Positions 40,466 through 47,858 of a stretch of 64,000 bases of DNA are shown in pieces; position 1 is the first letter of the stretch; each line of letters opens with the position of its first letter. The stretch covers positions 1 through 64,000 of the forward strand of contig NZ_KQ948479.1 in assembly GCF_001514115.1 (NCBI RefSeq), in the 5' to 3' direction. Below the pieces are notes generated by a model. The model was not told the DNA's origin. It worked only from the letters and a program-made list of their open reading frames with translations, and made no database searches. A program made the position numbers and the translations under genes. Source of the stretch: Streptomyces olivochromogenes (GTDB lineage Bacteria; Actinomycetota; Actinomycetes; Streptomycetales; Streptomycetaceae).

Positions 40466-40843
40466 TTACATGGCCTGGTGGACGGCGATTTCGATGCCGG
40501 TGACCAGGTCTTCGGCGTTCGCGTCGAGCGCGGGGCCGAGGTGTGGGAGGGGGGCGTTCTTCGAGGTGCCGTACTCGATGATGTTGCCGAGCGGCCCCTG
40601 CGCCATGCCCTTGTCGGGGCCGATCTCGCCCTCGACGCCTTCGGCGGTGACCTTGACGTCGTAGGTGATCGAATACGGGTAGGCGGGCAAGTACTTGTGG
40701 CCCTTGATCCGGTTGCGGGCGTCGTCCCGGACCTTCTGCGAGGTGACCTTCACGGCCTTCCCCGCGTTCACCCGCAGCCGCTCAGCGAAAGTGCCCAGGT
40801 CGTCCACCACCACGGTGAGGCCAATCACGTCGATTCCCGCCAT
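40466..40843 (-). CDS. HK97 gp10-like tail completion protein
   Basis: 125 aa. MAGIDVIGLTVVVDDLGTFA with later YGTSKNAPLPHLGPALDANA is the HK97-gp10 family pattern (small alpha/beta protein with a YGT..APxPFxxPA-type end). These normally join head to tail. Here the gene is placed between two tail-chaperone genes. One-base overlap with the frameshift product stop. Confidence 0.65.
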   Translation of the reverse strand: MAGIDVIGLTVVVDDLGTFAERLRVNAGKAVKVTSQKVRDDARNRIKGHKYLPAYPYSITYDVKVTAEGVEGEIGPDKGMAQGPLGNIIEYGTSKNAPLPHLGPALDANAEDLVTGIEIAVHQAM

Positions 40844-41672
40844 CACTGCTCCCTCCGGAACACGCTGACCTTCAGCCCCTCGGTTTTGCCGCCGTCTTCC
40901 TGGTGTGCGGCCACCCGGCGGGCGCCGGCGAGGCAGGCGTGGCATTTCGTGATCGACGCGTCGTAGGCGAACTCGGCCTCGGCCTGCGTGGTCTCGGACA
41001 GCAAATGGCCACAGTCTCCGCACAGCCCCGATTCGGCCTCCATCAGGGCCATTGCCCACCAGCGGTCCTCCGGCAGCCATAGCGGCTCACCGGGGGCAGG
41101 CTGCGGGCGGCCGAGGAGGATGCTGCGCGGAATGCCCCAAGCCCGCGCCGCTTCAACTTCCCGCCGGTACGGGAGGCGGTGATCCCGCAGGCGGGCTACG
41201 AGAAAGGGATCGGCGACGGCTCCTCGTTCACCGCGAGCGCCGTCGCGAAGAGCATCCTGGCGGTGCCGTCGTTGACTACGTCCAGCAGCCTGTCGACCTG
41301 CGCCGGCGTCAGCGACGGCTCGACACAGCAGGCAGCGAGAACCGCGGGCAGGAACGTGCCCGCGTCGTAGGGCTCCTTCGAGTCCTTCGGCGCCGGATGA
41401 GCGGCGAGCAGGTTGCTGTAGGCGCGGTGCCCGAGCGCCCGAAACCGGAACTCGACCGCCGTCTCCCGCACCCGCTCCCGGGCCGCAGCAATGCGCTCCT
41501 GAAGCTCGAACGCCGGGTTCGTCTCGCCGAGCGACGTCGGCTGCCACTCCCCCAGCTGTCCCAGCTCCGCCTCCAACGCCTCCAACTCGGCGCCCGCGTC
41601 GCCCGCAAGGCACACCGGAACGGTGACCTCGCGAGGCGACGCCCCTGCCAAAAGCTCCGAGATGTCCGGCAT
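40843..41672 (-). CDS. Frameshifted tail assembly chaperone (gpG-T type fusion, 276 aa)
   Basis: The product of a -1 shift at 41202-41208: the 0-frame chaperone reads ALAVNEEPSPIP, slips on CCCTTTC, and continues FLVARLRDHRLPYRREVEAA, ILLGRPQPAPGEPLWLPEDR and a zinc-ribbon part (GLCGDCGHLLSE ... KCHACLAGARR). The total length is a whole number of codons only for -1. The extension has no start of its own near the shift and ends one base into the next start. This is the classical gpG/gpGT arrangement that helps load tail tube protein on the tape measure. Confidence 0.8.
41196..41672 (-). CDS. Tail assembly chaperone (unshifted, gpG-like)
   Basis: 158 aa ending NEEPSPIPFS at a TAG two codons after the slippery site. 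An acidic helix (LEALEAELGQLGEWQP) and RFRALGHRAYSNLLAAHPAP are the core. It overlaps the tail tube gene by one base (TGATG), the normal neighbour. Most ribosomes should make this form, with the fusion as a minor product. Confidence 0.8.
   Translation of the reverse strand: MPDISELLAGASPREVTVPVCLAGDAGAELEALEAELGQLGEWQPTSLGETNPAFELQERIAAARERVRETAVEFRFRALGHRAYSNLLAAHPAPKDSKEPYDAGTFLPAVLAACCVEPSLTPAQVDRLLDVVNDGTARMLFATALAVNEEPSPIPFS
41202..41208 (-). promoter_or_regulatory. -1 ribosomal frameshift site CCCTTTC
   Basis: Read on the minus strand, C-CCT-TTC fits X-XXY-YYZ. The two zero-frame codons CCT TTC re-pair as CCC TTT after a one-base slip. It lies two codons before the zero-frame stop. Confidence 0.8.
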
Positions 41673-42151
41673 CAGGCGACGACAGCCCGCGTCGCCGGGT
41701 CCGACGTGACCTTCAGCGGCGCCATGAACTTCGAGACCTCGTTGGCCGCCGGGGCGATGTTCTGCGCCTCGCCCGCCGCGACCGGGTACACCTCGACCTT
41801 GTCGCCGGTGGCGAACGCGGTGGCGTAGGCCACGCCGCGGCGCACGATGACGAAGCCAGTCGCGCCATACGTCAGCGTGGTGTACGGCTGGTCCTCGGTC
41901 GGGGTCGAGCCCCGCTTGAACGTCAGCTCGACCGTGTAGGAGCGGCGGCCGGGCTGGTTGGTGGTGAACGTGCTGGCCAGCGACGACGTGTCGACGTCCG
42001 CCGTCGCCGGGTCGGCCTTGAGGCCGTCCGGGGTCAGCCGGGTCGTCCAGTCGTTCGCGGCGGTCAGCTCCGCGACCGTCGGTGCGCTCAGGTTCGCGAT
42101 GCTGGTCGCGAACGCGACCTTCGTGTTGCCATCGCTGATCAGGTCAGACAT
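41672..42151 (-). CDS. Major tail tube protein
   Basis: 159 aa starting MSDLISDGNTKVAFATSIAN. It is a compact beta protein (RSYTVELTFKRGSTPTEDQP, FVIVRRGVAYATAFATGDKV) of the phage tail tube class. Immediately upstream of the chaperones, as in most siphoviruses. It would form the stacked rings of the tail. Confidence 0.8.
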   Translation of the reverse strand: MSDLISDGNTKVAFATSIANLSAPTVAELTAANDWTTRLTPDGLKADPATADVDTSSLASTFTTNQPGRRSYTVELTFKRGSTPTEDQPYTTLTYGATGFVIVRRGVAYATAFATGDKVEVYPVAAGEAQNIAPAANEVSKFMAPLKVTSDPATRAVVA

Positions 42152-42171
42152 GAACCCTCCTCGGGGGCATG

Positions 42172-42194
42172 AAAAAAGCCCCGGTCAGCGGGGC
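42172..42194 (-). terminator. Poly-U terminator before tail tube gene
   Basis: Minus strand GCCCCG-CTGAC-CGGGGC followed by TTTTTT, a canonical rho-independent terminator inside the structural operon. Confidence 0.75.
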
Positions 42195-42219
42195 GGGGCG
42201 AGACTGGGGGCGGGCAGGG

Positions 42220-42552
42220 TCAGATGCGCAGCGCGGCGACGGTCACCGACGTGACGGCCGAGTAGCCGACGCTGGCCTGCTGGTTGATGTCCGCGTGCAA
42301 GGACGAGTCGATGGGGCCGATGAACTTGTCGGTCGCGTTCGCGACGGTGACGATCCGATCCGGCAACGTCAGCCCCTTGACCTGGTTGGACTGCGTCGTG
42401 ATGGTCACGGTGACCGGGCTGGCCCCGCCGTTCTTCACGTGCAGGAAGATGTTGGACGCGCCGAGCGGGATCTTGTCGCCGCCGCCCGCGGCCGTCGAGT
42501 AGGTCGCGGCCAGACCAGCCGCGGTGATCGACTGAAGGCTGAGAACTGCCAT
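42220..42552 (-). CDS. Small strand-rich structural protein (decoration candidate)
   Basis: 110 aa, MAVLSLQSITAAGLAATYST, with strands VTVTITTQSNQVKGLTLPD and FIGPIDSSLHADINQQASVG. Such proteins are often annotated as head or tail accessory proteins in actinophages. It lies just upstream of an internal terminator, which could make it more abundant than the tail genes. Exact location on the virion is unknown. Confidence 0.55.
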   Translation of the reverse strand: MAVLSLQSITAAGLAATYSTAAGGGDKIPLGASNIFLHVKNGGASPVTVTITTQSNQVKGLTLPDRIVTVANATDKFIGPIDSSLHADINQQASVGYSAVTSVTVAALRI

Positions 42553-42562
42553 GGTGATCTCC

Positions 42563-42973
42563 TCACTGAGGGATTGAGCGCAGCCGGTACCGGGCTACGG
42601 CGTAGTAGTTGGGGGGTGTTACGTCGTCGTCCCTTTGCACCGGCTGACCGTCGAGGAACTCCGGCCGCCAGGACACGCGCCCAGCGACCGTGATTCTCGC
42701 CGCGAGAGCCGCCATGGCCCGGTCCGAAACAGATGCCGCCTGCTCGGCGGTGAGCCCAACACAGGTGAGCTGGACCTCGCCGACGAAGTCGACAAGGTCA
42801 TCAGCGAGTGATGCCGCCACCGCACGCCCCGGAGTCGGGTAGAGCACCGTGTACGGCTGGGTGGCCGTCGGTACGACGCCCGGGGGCGCCCCACCGAAGT
42901 AGACGGTCAGATCGGCCCCGGTGAGAGCTGCGGTGACCGCATCGACGTGAGGAAGAACAGCGGGAGTCGTCAC
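42563..42973 (-). CDS. Tail terminator-like protein
   Basis: 136 aa. Strand-helix pattern (VDAVTAALTGADLTVYFGGA, YTVLYPTPGRAV, GEVQLTCVGLTAEQA) and size match tail terminator/minor capsid completion proteins. Its position after the head-closure gene supports this. Confidence 0.6.
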   Translation of the reverse strand: MTTPAVLPHVDAVTAALTGADLTVYFGGAPPGVVPTATQPYTVLYPTPGRAVAASLADDLVDFVGEVQLTCVGLTAEQAASVSDRAMAALAARITVAGRVSWRPEFLDGQPVQRDDDVTPPNYYAVARYRLRSIPQ

Positions 42974-42986
42974 GGGCGGCCTCCCG

Positions 42987-43394
42987 TCACGTGGCGCCTT
43001 CGACGGTGATCCGCCATGCGGTCGCCGTGCTGCTGAAATCGACGGCCATCACCGCGAACGGCTGGTCGACGAGCCGGGTATCACCGGACGCCGTGATGAC
43101 GACCGCGTCCCCGACCCGCAGGTTGTCCGTGGCAAGCGACGCGAACGGCAACGCCAGCTCGTAGCGGGCCACGATCGTCAGCCGCTCCCCCGCCTCCTCG
43201 TTGCGAGGAACCCGCTGGGGCTTCAGGCGGCACGCACCCGAATACAGGACCGTCGGCGTCCCCGGTGTGAGGACGCTCGTAGGGCGGTCCAGGGTCGACG
43301 CCCCGGGCCGGCTGATCGTGCAGGTGTCCACCAGCAGCTGATCGTGTGCGGCGCGGCCCGCCGCCAGCAGCGGCTGAATGTCGATTGCCGTCAT
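42987..43394 (-). CDS. Head-closure protein (DUF6093-like)
   Basis: 135 aa. MTAIDIQPLLAAGRAAHDQL then DTCTISRPGASTLDRPTSVL and a beta-barrel body (YELALPFASLATDNLRVGD) are features of the DUF6093 head-closure family in actinophages. One-base overlap with the adaptor gene before it. Confidence 0.65.
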   Translation of the reverse strand: MTAIDIQPLLAAGRAAHDQLLVDTCTISRPGASTLDRPTSVLTPGTPTVLYSGACRLKPQRVPRNEEAGERLTIVARYELALPFASLATDNLRVGDAVVITASGDTRLVDQPFAVMAVDFSSTATAWRITVEGAT

Positions 43395-44023
43395 CACGTC
43401 ACCGGTGCCACAGAGAACGACCGTCCGCGGTACACGCGCAGGGCCTCTTTGTGGTCCGCGGTCAGCAGGGCCCCGCCGATGGTCTCGGAGGCAAACGTCC
43501 GCTGATAGTCGTCGATCGACTCCGACCGCAGGCCCTGCGGGTTGGTCATGTTCATCTGCGCCAGATCCAGCACCACGTCGACGACGTCGTCCGGGACCTC
43601 GGCGTAGCCGTGGCTGTAGGTGACCCGGACCCGCTGGGCCCAGATCCCCTGAGGCCGCATGAACGGCCAGCCCATCAGCCGGGTCGGCGCCCACCACGCC
43701 TCGCCGCGGGTCAGCTCGGAGCCGATCCGGGTGAAGTCGCGGCCCTCGATGGCCGTGTACTCCTGATCGGCGATCCCGAACAGTTCCACGACCGTCAGCG
43801 GGTGCGTGTCGTCGACGACGACGGGCCGCTGCGGCAGCCGCAGAATCCGCCCGTTCCCGGGCAGGGTGACCGTCTCGTTCTCCACCAGGGTGAACTGCTG
43901 ACGACAGTACTTCCGGACCCGCGCGGAGGCCCGGCGGATCGCCATCGCCGCCTGCGCCGGATCCAACGACCGCTGCAAGGCGGCCTCGAGATCCGCCTGC
44001 GTCGCGAGAGGGGTCGGGGACAT
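43394..44023 (-). CDS. Head-tail adaptor (gp6-like)
   Basis: 209 aa. The helical N-terminus (ATQADLEAALQRSLDPAQAA, RRASARVRKYCRQQFTLVE) and the strand-rich middle (RVRVTYSHGYAEVPDDVVDV) match gp6/gp15-type connectors. It would form a ring below the portal. Confidence 0.75.
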   Translation of the reverse strand: MSPTPLATQADLEAALQRSLDPAQAAMAIRRASARVRKYCRQQFTLVENETVTLPGNGRILRLPQRPVVVDDTHPLTVVELFGIADQEYTAIEGRDFTRIGSELTRGEAWWAPTRLMGWPFMRPQGIWAQRVRVTYSHGYAEVPDDVVDVVLDLAQMNMTNPQGLRSESIDDYQRTFASETIGGALLTADHKEALRVYRGRSFSVAPVT

Positions 44024-44034
44024 GCGGGCCCCCT

Positions 44035-44400
44035 CTACTCCTCGGCGTCGGCCAGGGCCGTCAGCCGCTTCACCACGGTCGACCGCGGCTTGTCCTTCGC
44101 CTGCTCAGCCGCCAGGGCCTGCGCCGCACGCTCGCGGTCGCCGTCCACCCACGACATGAGGTCGTCGATCGTGCCGTCCACCGGCGGACCGTCGCCCTCT
44201 TCCTGCTGCTCGGGCTCGGCCGGGGGCTCCTTCGGCGCCTGAGGCGGCTCGGGGTCCGCCTCCAGGATCTCCACCGATCCCTCGGGAGCGTTGTCGGCGA
44301 AGTGCCGGGCCTGATCGCCCTCCAACTCCGCGTCCTTATGGAACGTGGTGACCGCATAGTTCCAGTACGCGGTGAACTCCTCGAGCACGCGCACGCGCAT
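44035..44400 (-). CDS. Hypothetical structural-operon protein (121 aa)
   Basis: MRVRVLEEFTAYWNYAVTTF starts a small beta domain, then a Pro/Glu-rich linker and a helical tail (VDGTIDDLMSWVDGDRERAA). The second part resembles helical hairpins at the end of capsid-neck proteins. It lies between capsid and adaptor genes. Function unknown. Confidence 0.55.
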   Translation of the reverse strand: MRVRVLEEFTAYWNYAVTTFHKDAELEGDQARHFADNAPEGSVEILEADPEPPQAPKEPPAEPEQQEEGDGPPVDGTIDDLMSWVDGDRERAAQALAAEQAKDKPRSTVVKRLTALADAEE

Positions 44401-44427
44401 GACTCATCTCCTTCGTGAAGGCCCGCC

Positions 44428-44457
44428 GGCGCGGACGGACAGGGATGCGTCCGCGCC
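44428..44457 (-). terminator. Terminator after major capsid gene
   Basis: GGCGCGGACG and CGTCCGCGCC pair perfectly over a 10-nt loop just past the capsid stop. It may raise capsid mRNA relative to downstream genes. Confidence 0.6.
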
Positions 44458-44470
44458 GACGGGAGCCATA

Positions 44471-45808
44471 TCAGGCGTGCTCGATGACAACGCCGCGCTT
44501 GTACAGCGCCGCATCGCCCGTGCCCGCATCGGACGGAACACCGAAGTCACCGACCCACGACCAGGTCGAGGAGATGACCTGCTGCAGGCGGTCCTGCGCC
44601 GGACGCACCAGCAGGGTGACGTCCACGGCAGGCGCGGCCTGGATGGTGCGGATCTCGGGCACGTCCTCGACGCCGGTTCCGGCGAGGAGACTGTTGGTGC
44701 CCTCGAACGGAGCCGCCATCAGCGCGTTCGCACCCAGCACGATCGGCCGGTGCACGAGCAGGGTGCCCGCCGAGCCGCCGTTGGCGATGGTCGGGGCCTC
44801 GAGGTTGCGGACCCAGTCGATGCCGGCGAAACGCCCGATGCTGAGGTCCCGGTAGATCGGGGAGTCGATGCGGCCCTGAAGGGCCTGCTTGAAGTCGGAG
44901 TCCGCGAACAGCTGGGCCTCGGTGTCGGGGTCGATGTGGGCGACGTAGTAGCCGCCGACGGTCGGGACCGCCATCTTCCGCAGGCGCGCCACGGCGGCCC
45001 TGAAGTTCGCGAACGTCACCGTGTTCGACCCGGTCAGGTCGTAGGCGGAGTTGCCGGTCGCCCGGACCGAGATCGGAGCGTTCGCCGCGACCACGTAGTC
45101 ACCGGCGACGTCGACGCGGGCAGTGCCCAGGGTCAGCGTCTTGGTGCCGAGGTTCACGCCGGTCACCGTGTTGCCGGTGCCCGCGATCGACACGGTGAGC
45201 GGGTTGGACGCCGACACGGCGGTCGGGACACCGTTGACCATGACGGTCTCGAAGCCGTCCGTCGAATTGACGATGATCGACGTGTCCGAGGACCCGGCCG
45301 TGGTGCACCAGGTCCGGCCGCCCGCGTAGGCCTTGAACAGCTTGTTCCGGGCCACCTGGTTGATGGTCTGACCTGCGTTGATGCCGAGGTTCTCCACGTC
45401 GGCGAGGAACTTGCTCGCGAGGGCCATCGAACTGCCCAGCATGTTGGTGTCCATCGAGTTCGCGTACTGGTCCATCGTCACGGACCACTGCTCGATGCTG
45501 TACGTGGCCGCCGACGGGTCCGACCCGGTCACCGGAGTGGTGACGGGGGCGAGCAGGCCCTTGCGGGTGAAAGTCTTGGTGTCACCCAGGCCGCCCATCC
45601 ACGGCTCCGCGTCCGCGATCTGTGGGAACAGGAAGTTCGGCACCAGCGCGTCCCGGAACACGCGGTCGAGCATGCCGTTCTGCAGCATCGCCTGGATGCC
45701 AGCAGGCAGGGACGGCCGGACACCAGCGTGCCGGTCGAGTCGGAACCACGGCCGGGCCGGGCCCTTGACGGAAAGCCGCGGACGGGCCGCGGTCAGGCTG
45801 GGGGTCAT
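44471..45808 (-). CDS. Major capsid protein (HK97 fold)
   Basis: 445 aa. MLDRVFRDALVPNFLFPQIA and SIEQWSVTMDQYANSMDTNM are in the N-arm/E-loop region; AAVARLRKMAVPTVGGYYVA and GIDWVRNLEAPTIANGGSAG belong to the P and A domains. Residues about 175-255 form an inserted beta-rich segment (SSDTSIIVNSTDGFETVMVN, LTVSIAGTGNTVTGVNLG) that makes the protein longer than the common 300-400 aa. Position after scaffold and protease genes is as expected. Confidence 0.88.
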   Translation of the reverse strand: MTPSLTAARPRLSVKGPARPWFRLDRHAGVRPSLPAGIQAMLQNGMLDRVFRDALVPNFLFPQIADAEPWMGGLGDTKTFTRKGLLAPVTTPVTGSDPSAATYSIEQWSVTMDQYANSMDTNMLGSSMALASKFLADVENLGINAGQTINQVARNKLFKAYAGGRTWCTTAGSSDTSIIVNSTDGFETVMVNGVPTAVSASNPLTVSIAGTGNTVTGVNLGTKTLTLGTARVDVAGDYVVAANAPISVRATGNSAYDLTGSNTVTFANFRAAVARLRKMAVPTVGGYYVAHIDPDTEAQLFADSDFKQALQGRIDSPIYRDLSIGRFAGIDWVRNLEAPTIANGGSAGTLLVHRPIVLGANALMAAPFEGTNSLLAGTGVEDVPEIRTIQAAPAVDVTLLVRPAQDRLQQVISSTWSWVGDFGVPSDAGTGDAALYKRGVVIEHA

Positions 45809-45809
45809 G

Positions 45810-45998
45810 TCACTCCTCAGTGATCTCTACGGACACCAGGTCCGGGTATTGCTCAGCGACCATCTGGAGGCCGAGCAGTGCGGTTTGGGCGATGGCCGAA
45901 ACGGCGGCGCAGACGCGACCCCCAGCGGCGTGCTCCTCGTGACCGGCCACCGTTATCTCGGTGCGCCCGTCGCCCAGATGGGCACGGACTTCGATCAC
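45810..45998 (-). CDS. Prp-like cysteine protease (YsxB family)
   Basis: 62 aa. GHEEHAAGGRVCAAVSAIAQ (residues 19-38) matches the active-site block of bacterial Prp, which trims ribosomal protein L27 and can also process phage capsid proteins; His20 and Cys30 are the likely catalytic pair. The His-Cys distance is two residues shorter than in Prp and the whole protein is smaller. Placed exactly between scaffold and capsid, it probably processes these proteins during head assembly. Its start overlaps the scaffold stop by four bases. Confidence 0.7.
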   Translation of the reverse strand: MIEVRAHLGDGRTEITVAGHEEHAAGGRVCAAVSAIAQTALLGLQMVAEQYPDLVSVEITEE

Positions 45999-46729
45999 AC
46001 GCGTTGCCTGTAGCCGTACTTGGCGAGCTCCGCGGCGACCTGGTCCTTCGAGGCCTCGAGGTAGTTCACCGGCGCGGGAGCACCGCGCGAGCCCTGGCCG
46101 GGGTCCGGCTTGGGCTGCGGCTTCTTCTCGGGGGCCGGAGCAGCCGGCTCGGGCCTGGCCCAGTGCGGCTTACGCTCCAGCAGGTCCGACAGGGCCGTCT
46201 CGATGGCGTCCGTGTCGATCTCGCCGTCGGCGTCGACGTACTGGCTGGGGTCACGCATCAGCACGTCCACCGCGTCAGTCGGGTCGGCGAACTCTCCGGC
46301 CGCCGCACGGACCTCGGCAGCCACAGCGCGCGCCGTGGCCTTCGCAGCCTGCTTCTCGGACCGTTCGGCCTTCGCCGCGAGCTTCTCCGACTCGGTCCGG
46401 TCGCGGTCCTTGAACTCCTCAACCTGGCGGGCGAGGTCGTCGGCGCGCTTCTTCTCCGCGGCCGCGGCCTTCCGGGCTTCCGCCTTCTCGGCCTTCATAC
46501 GGTCGAGCGCTTTCTTACCCGCGTTGCCGAGCTTGTCGGCGCCCTCGGGCTCCGGCTCAGGCTCGGGGTCCGCCGGATCGTCTGCAGGATCCGGGGCGGG
46601 CTCGGGGTCTGCGGGGTCGTCCGCCGGGTCCGGAGCAGGCTCGGGGTCGGACGGCTCGGGGTCGTCGTGTCGGGACAGGTTGAACCAGGCGATCCCGGTT
46701 GCCGGGACCTTCTCAATCTCGGTGGACAT
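45995..46729 (-). CDS. Capsid scaffolding protein
   Basis: 244 aa. The acidic Asp/Pro repeats (DPADDPADPEPAPDPADD) are followed by a long charged coiled coil (KALDRMKAEKAEARKAAAAE, ERSEKQAAKATARAVAAEVR) and a basic end (YLEASKDQVAAELAKYGYRQ). This is the usual scaffold design. The start MSTEIEKVP follows GAAGGGG; a start nine codons upstream would lie in a hairpin region. It directly precedes the Prp-like gene. Confidence 0.8.
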   Translation of the reverse strand: MSTEIEKVPATGIAWFNLSRHDDPEPSDPEPAPDPADDPADPEPAPDPADDPADPEPEPEPEGADKLGNAGKKALDRMKAEKAEARKAAAAEKKRADDLARQVEEFKDRDRTESEKLAAKAERSEKQAAKATARAVAAEVRAAAGEFADPTDAVDVLMRDPSQYVDADGEIDTDAIETALSDLLERKPHWARPEPAAPAPEKKPQPKPDPGQGSRGAPAPVNYLEASKDQVAAELAKYGYRQRV

Positions 46730-46754
46730 TGCGTCCGCCCCTTCAGTTGTGGAC

Positions 46755-46792
46755 ATGCGAAAGGGGCCCCATTGCGGGACCCCCTGGTGTTG
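46755..46792 (-). terminator. Weak hairpin between minor capsid and scaffold genes
   Basis: AGGGG.CCC and GGG.CCCCCT arms surround ATTGC. It could attenuate transcription into the scaffold gene or only be an mRNA structure. Confidence 0.35.
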
Positions 46793-46819
46793 GTCGATGG
46801 TCATCCCTGCCGGAAGCGG

Positions 46820-47857
46820 CTAGGACAGATAGCCGAAGCGCTTGAGCATCCCGATCAGCTCGTCGCGATCTTCGGAGAGTCGGAGGATCTCGCTGGGCGT
46901 GAGCCGCGGCGTCTTCAGGTGGAAGCGCGGCAGTCCCTGTTCCACGTCGGCGCGGCCGCGAGCGAACCGTTGGCCCGTGCGCTGCTCCGCCTCGCGGCGC
47001 ATCTGCTGGAAGAACTCCCCGCGGCGCGTCGTGCCCTCGAGCGTGGCCACGACCTTCTTGCCGTAAGCGTCCAACGTCACCGTCGACCGACCCGCGTTGA
47101 CGACCTTGTAGATGTCGGCGCCGTTCCGGATCGCCTCAGCGCCGCCGATCGTGAACCGGCGATCCTGCTCAGCGCGCGACAGGCCGTTGAAGAACGACAT
47201 CGGGTTCACGTGCCGCCCAGGGCGCGCATCGGTGGCGGGAACCCCATAACAAGCGCACCTTTTGTGACGTTGAAAGTCCGCGTTCCACCGGTACCAGCGA
47301 CCCGCCAGGATCGCGCACCTCGCGCAAGCTCCCGCCCGGACTTGCCGGACGTAGCCCGTCACCGAACGGTTCGCGACCATCGCCACACCAGCCGCGCCGC
47401 GGCCCGCATCCGCGACCTCCGACGCGGCAATCCGCAGCAACTGGGCCTGCCCGGCGAGCATCGCCTCCTGCAGCGTCAGGCCGCCGCCGATCAGCGTCTT
47501 CGTGCGGATCACCGGCAGGTACAGTAGCGAGTCCAGCGTCCGGCCGTCCGCGGCGACACCCGAAAACGAGCGGGCATCCACACGCGCCGCCTGCTCCAGG
47601 TAGTCGTTGCTGAGGCCGTCCATGCGGACCATCGCCTCGATGTACGGCTGGCCCGTGGACGCCGCCACCAGCTGGCCGGCGGACACGGCCCGGACCATCG
47701 CCGCACCCAAGCCCTGCAACCAGGACCCGGACAGGTCTGCAGCGGCAAGCCGCTTCCACAGCCGTTCCATCGTGACCGTCGTCTGAATGACGGCCCGCTG
47801 CTGAGACCGGCCGTAGGCGTCGACGATGGCCGCGTGGGCCTGCGTTGCAACGGCCAC
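46820..47857 (-). CDS. Minor capsid protein (VG15/MuF-like)
   Basis: 345 aa, GTG start two bases after the portal stop. Helical N-terminal part; a Cys cluster near 175-195 (GACARCAILAGRWYRWNADF then HKRCACYG) and RTGQRFARGRADVEQGLPRF fit the VG15-type minor capsid proteins found after the portal in actinophages. It probably enters the head with the DNA or assists assembly. Confidence 0.75.
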   Translation of the reverse strand: MAVATQAHAAIVDAYGRSQQRAVIQTTVTMERLWKRLAAADLSGSWLQGLGAAMVRAVSAGQLVAASTGQPYIEAMVRMDGLSNDYLEQAARVDARSFSGVAADGRTLDSLLYLPVIRTKTLIGGGLTLQEAMLAGQAQLLRIAASEVADAGRGAAGVAMVANRSVTGYVRQVRAGACARCAILAGRWYRWNADFQRHKRCACYGVPATDARPGRHVNPMSFFNGLSRAEQDRRFTIGGAEAIRNGADIYKVVNAGRSTVTLDAYGKKVVATLEGTTRRGEFFQQMRREAEQRTGQRFARGRADVEQGLPRFHLKTPRLTPSEILRLSEDRDELIGMLKRFGYLS

Positions 47858-47858
47858 G

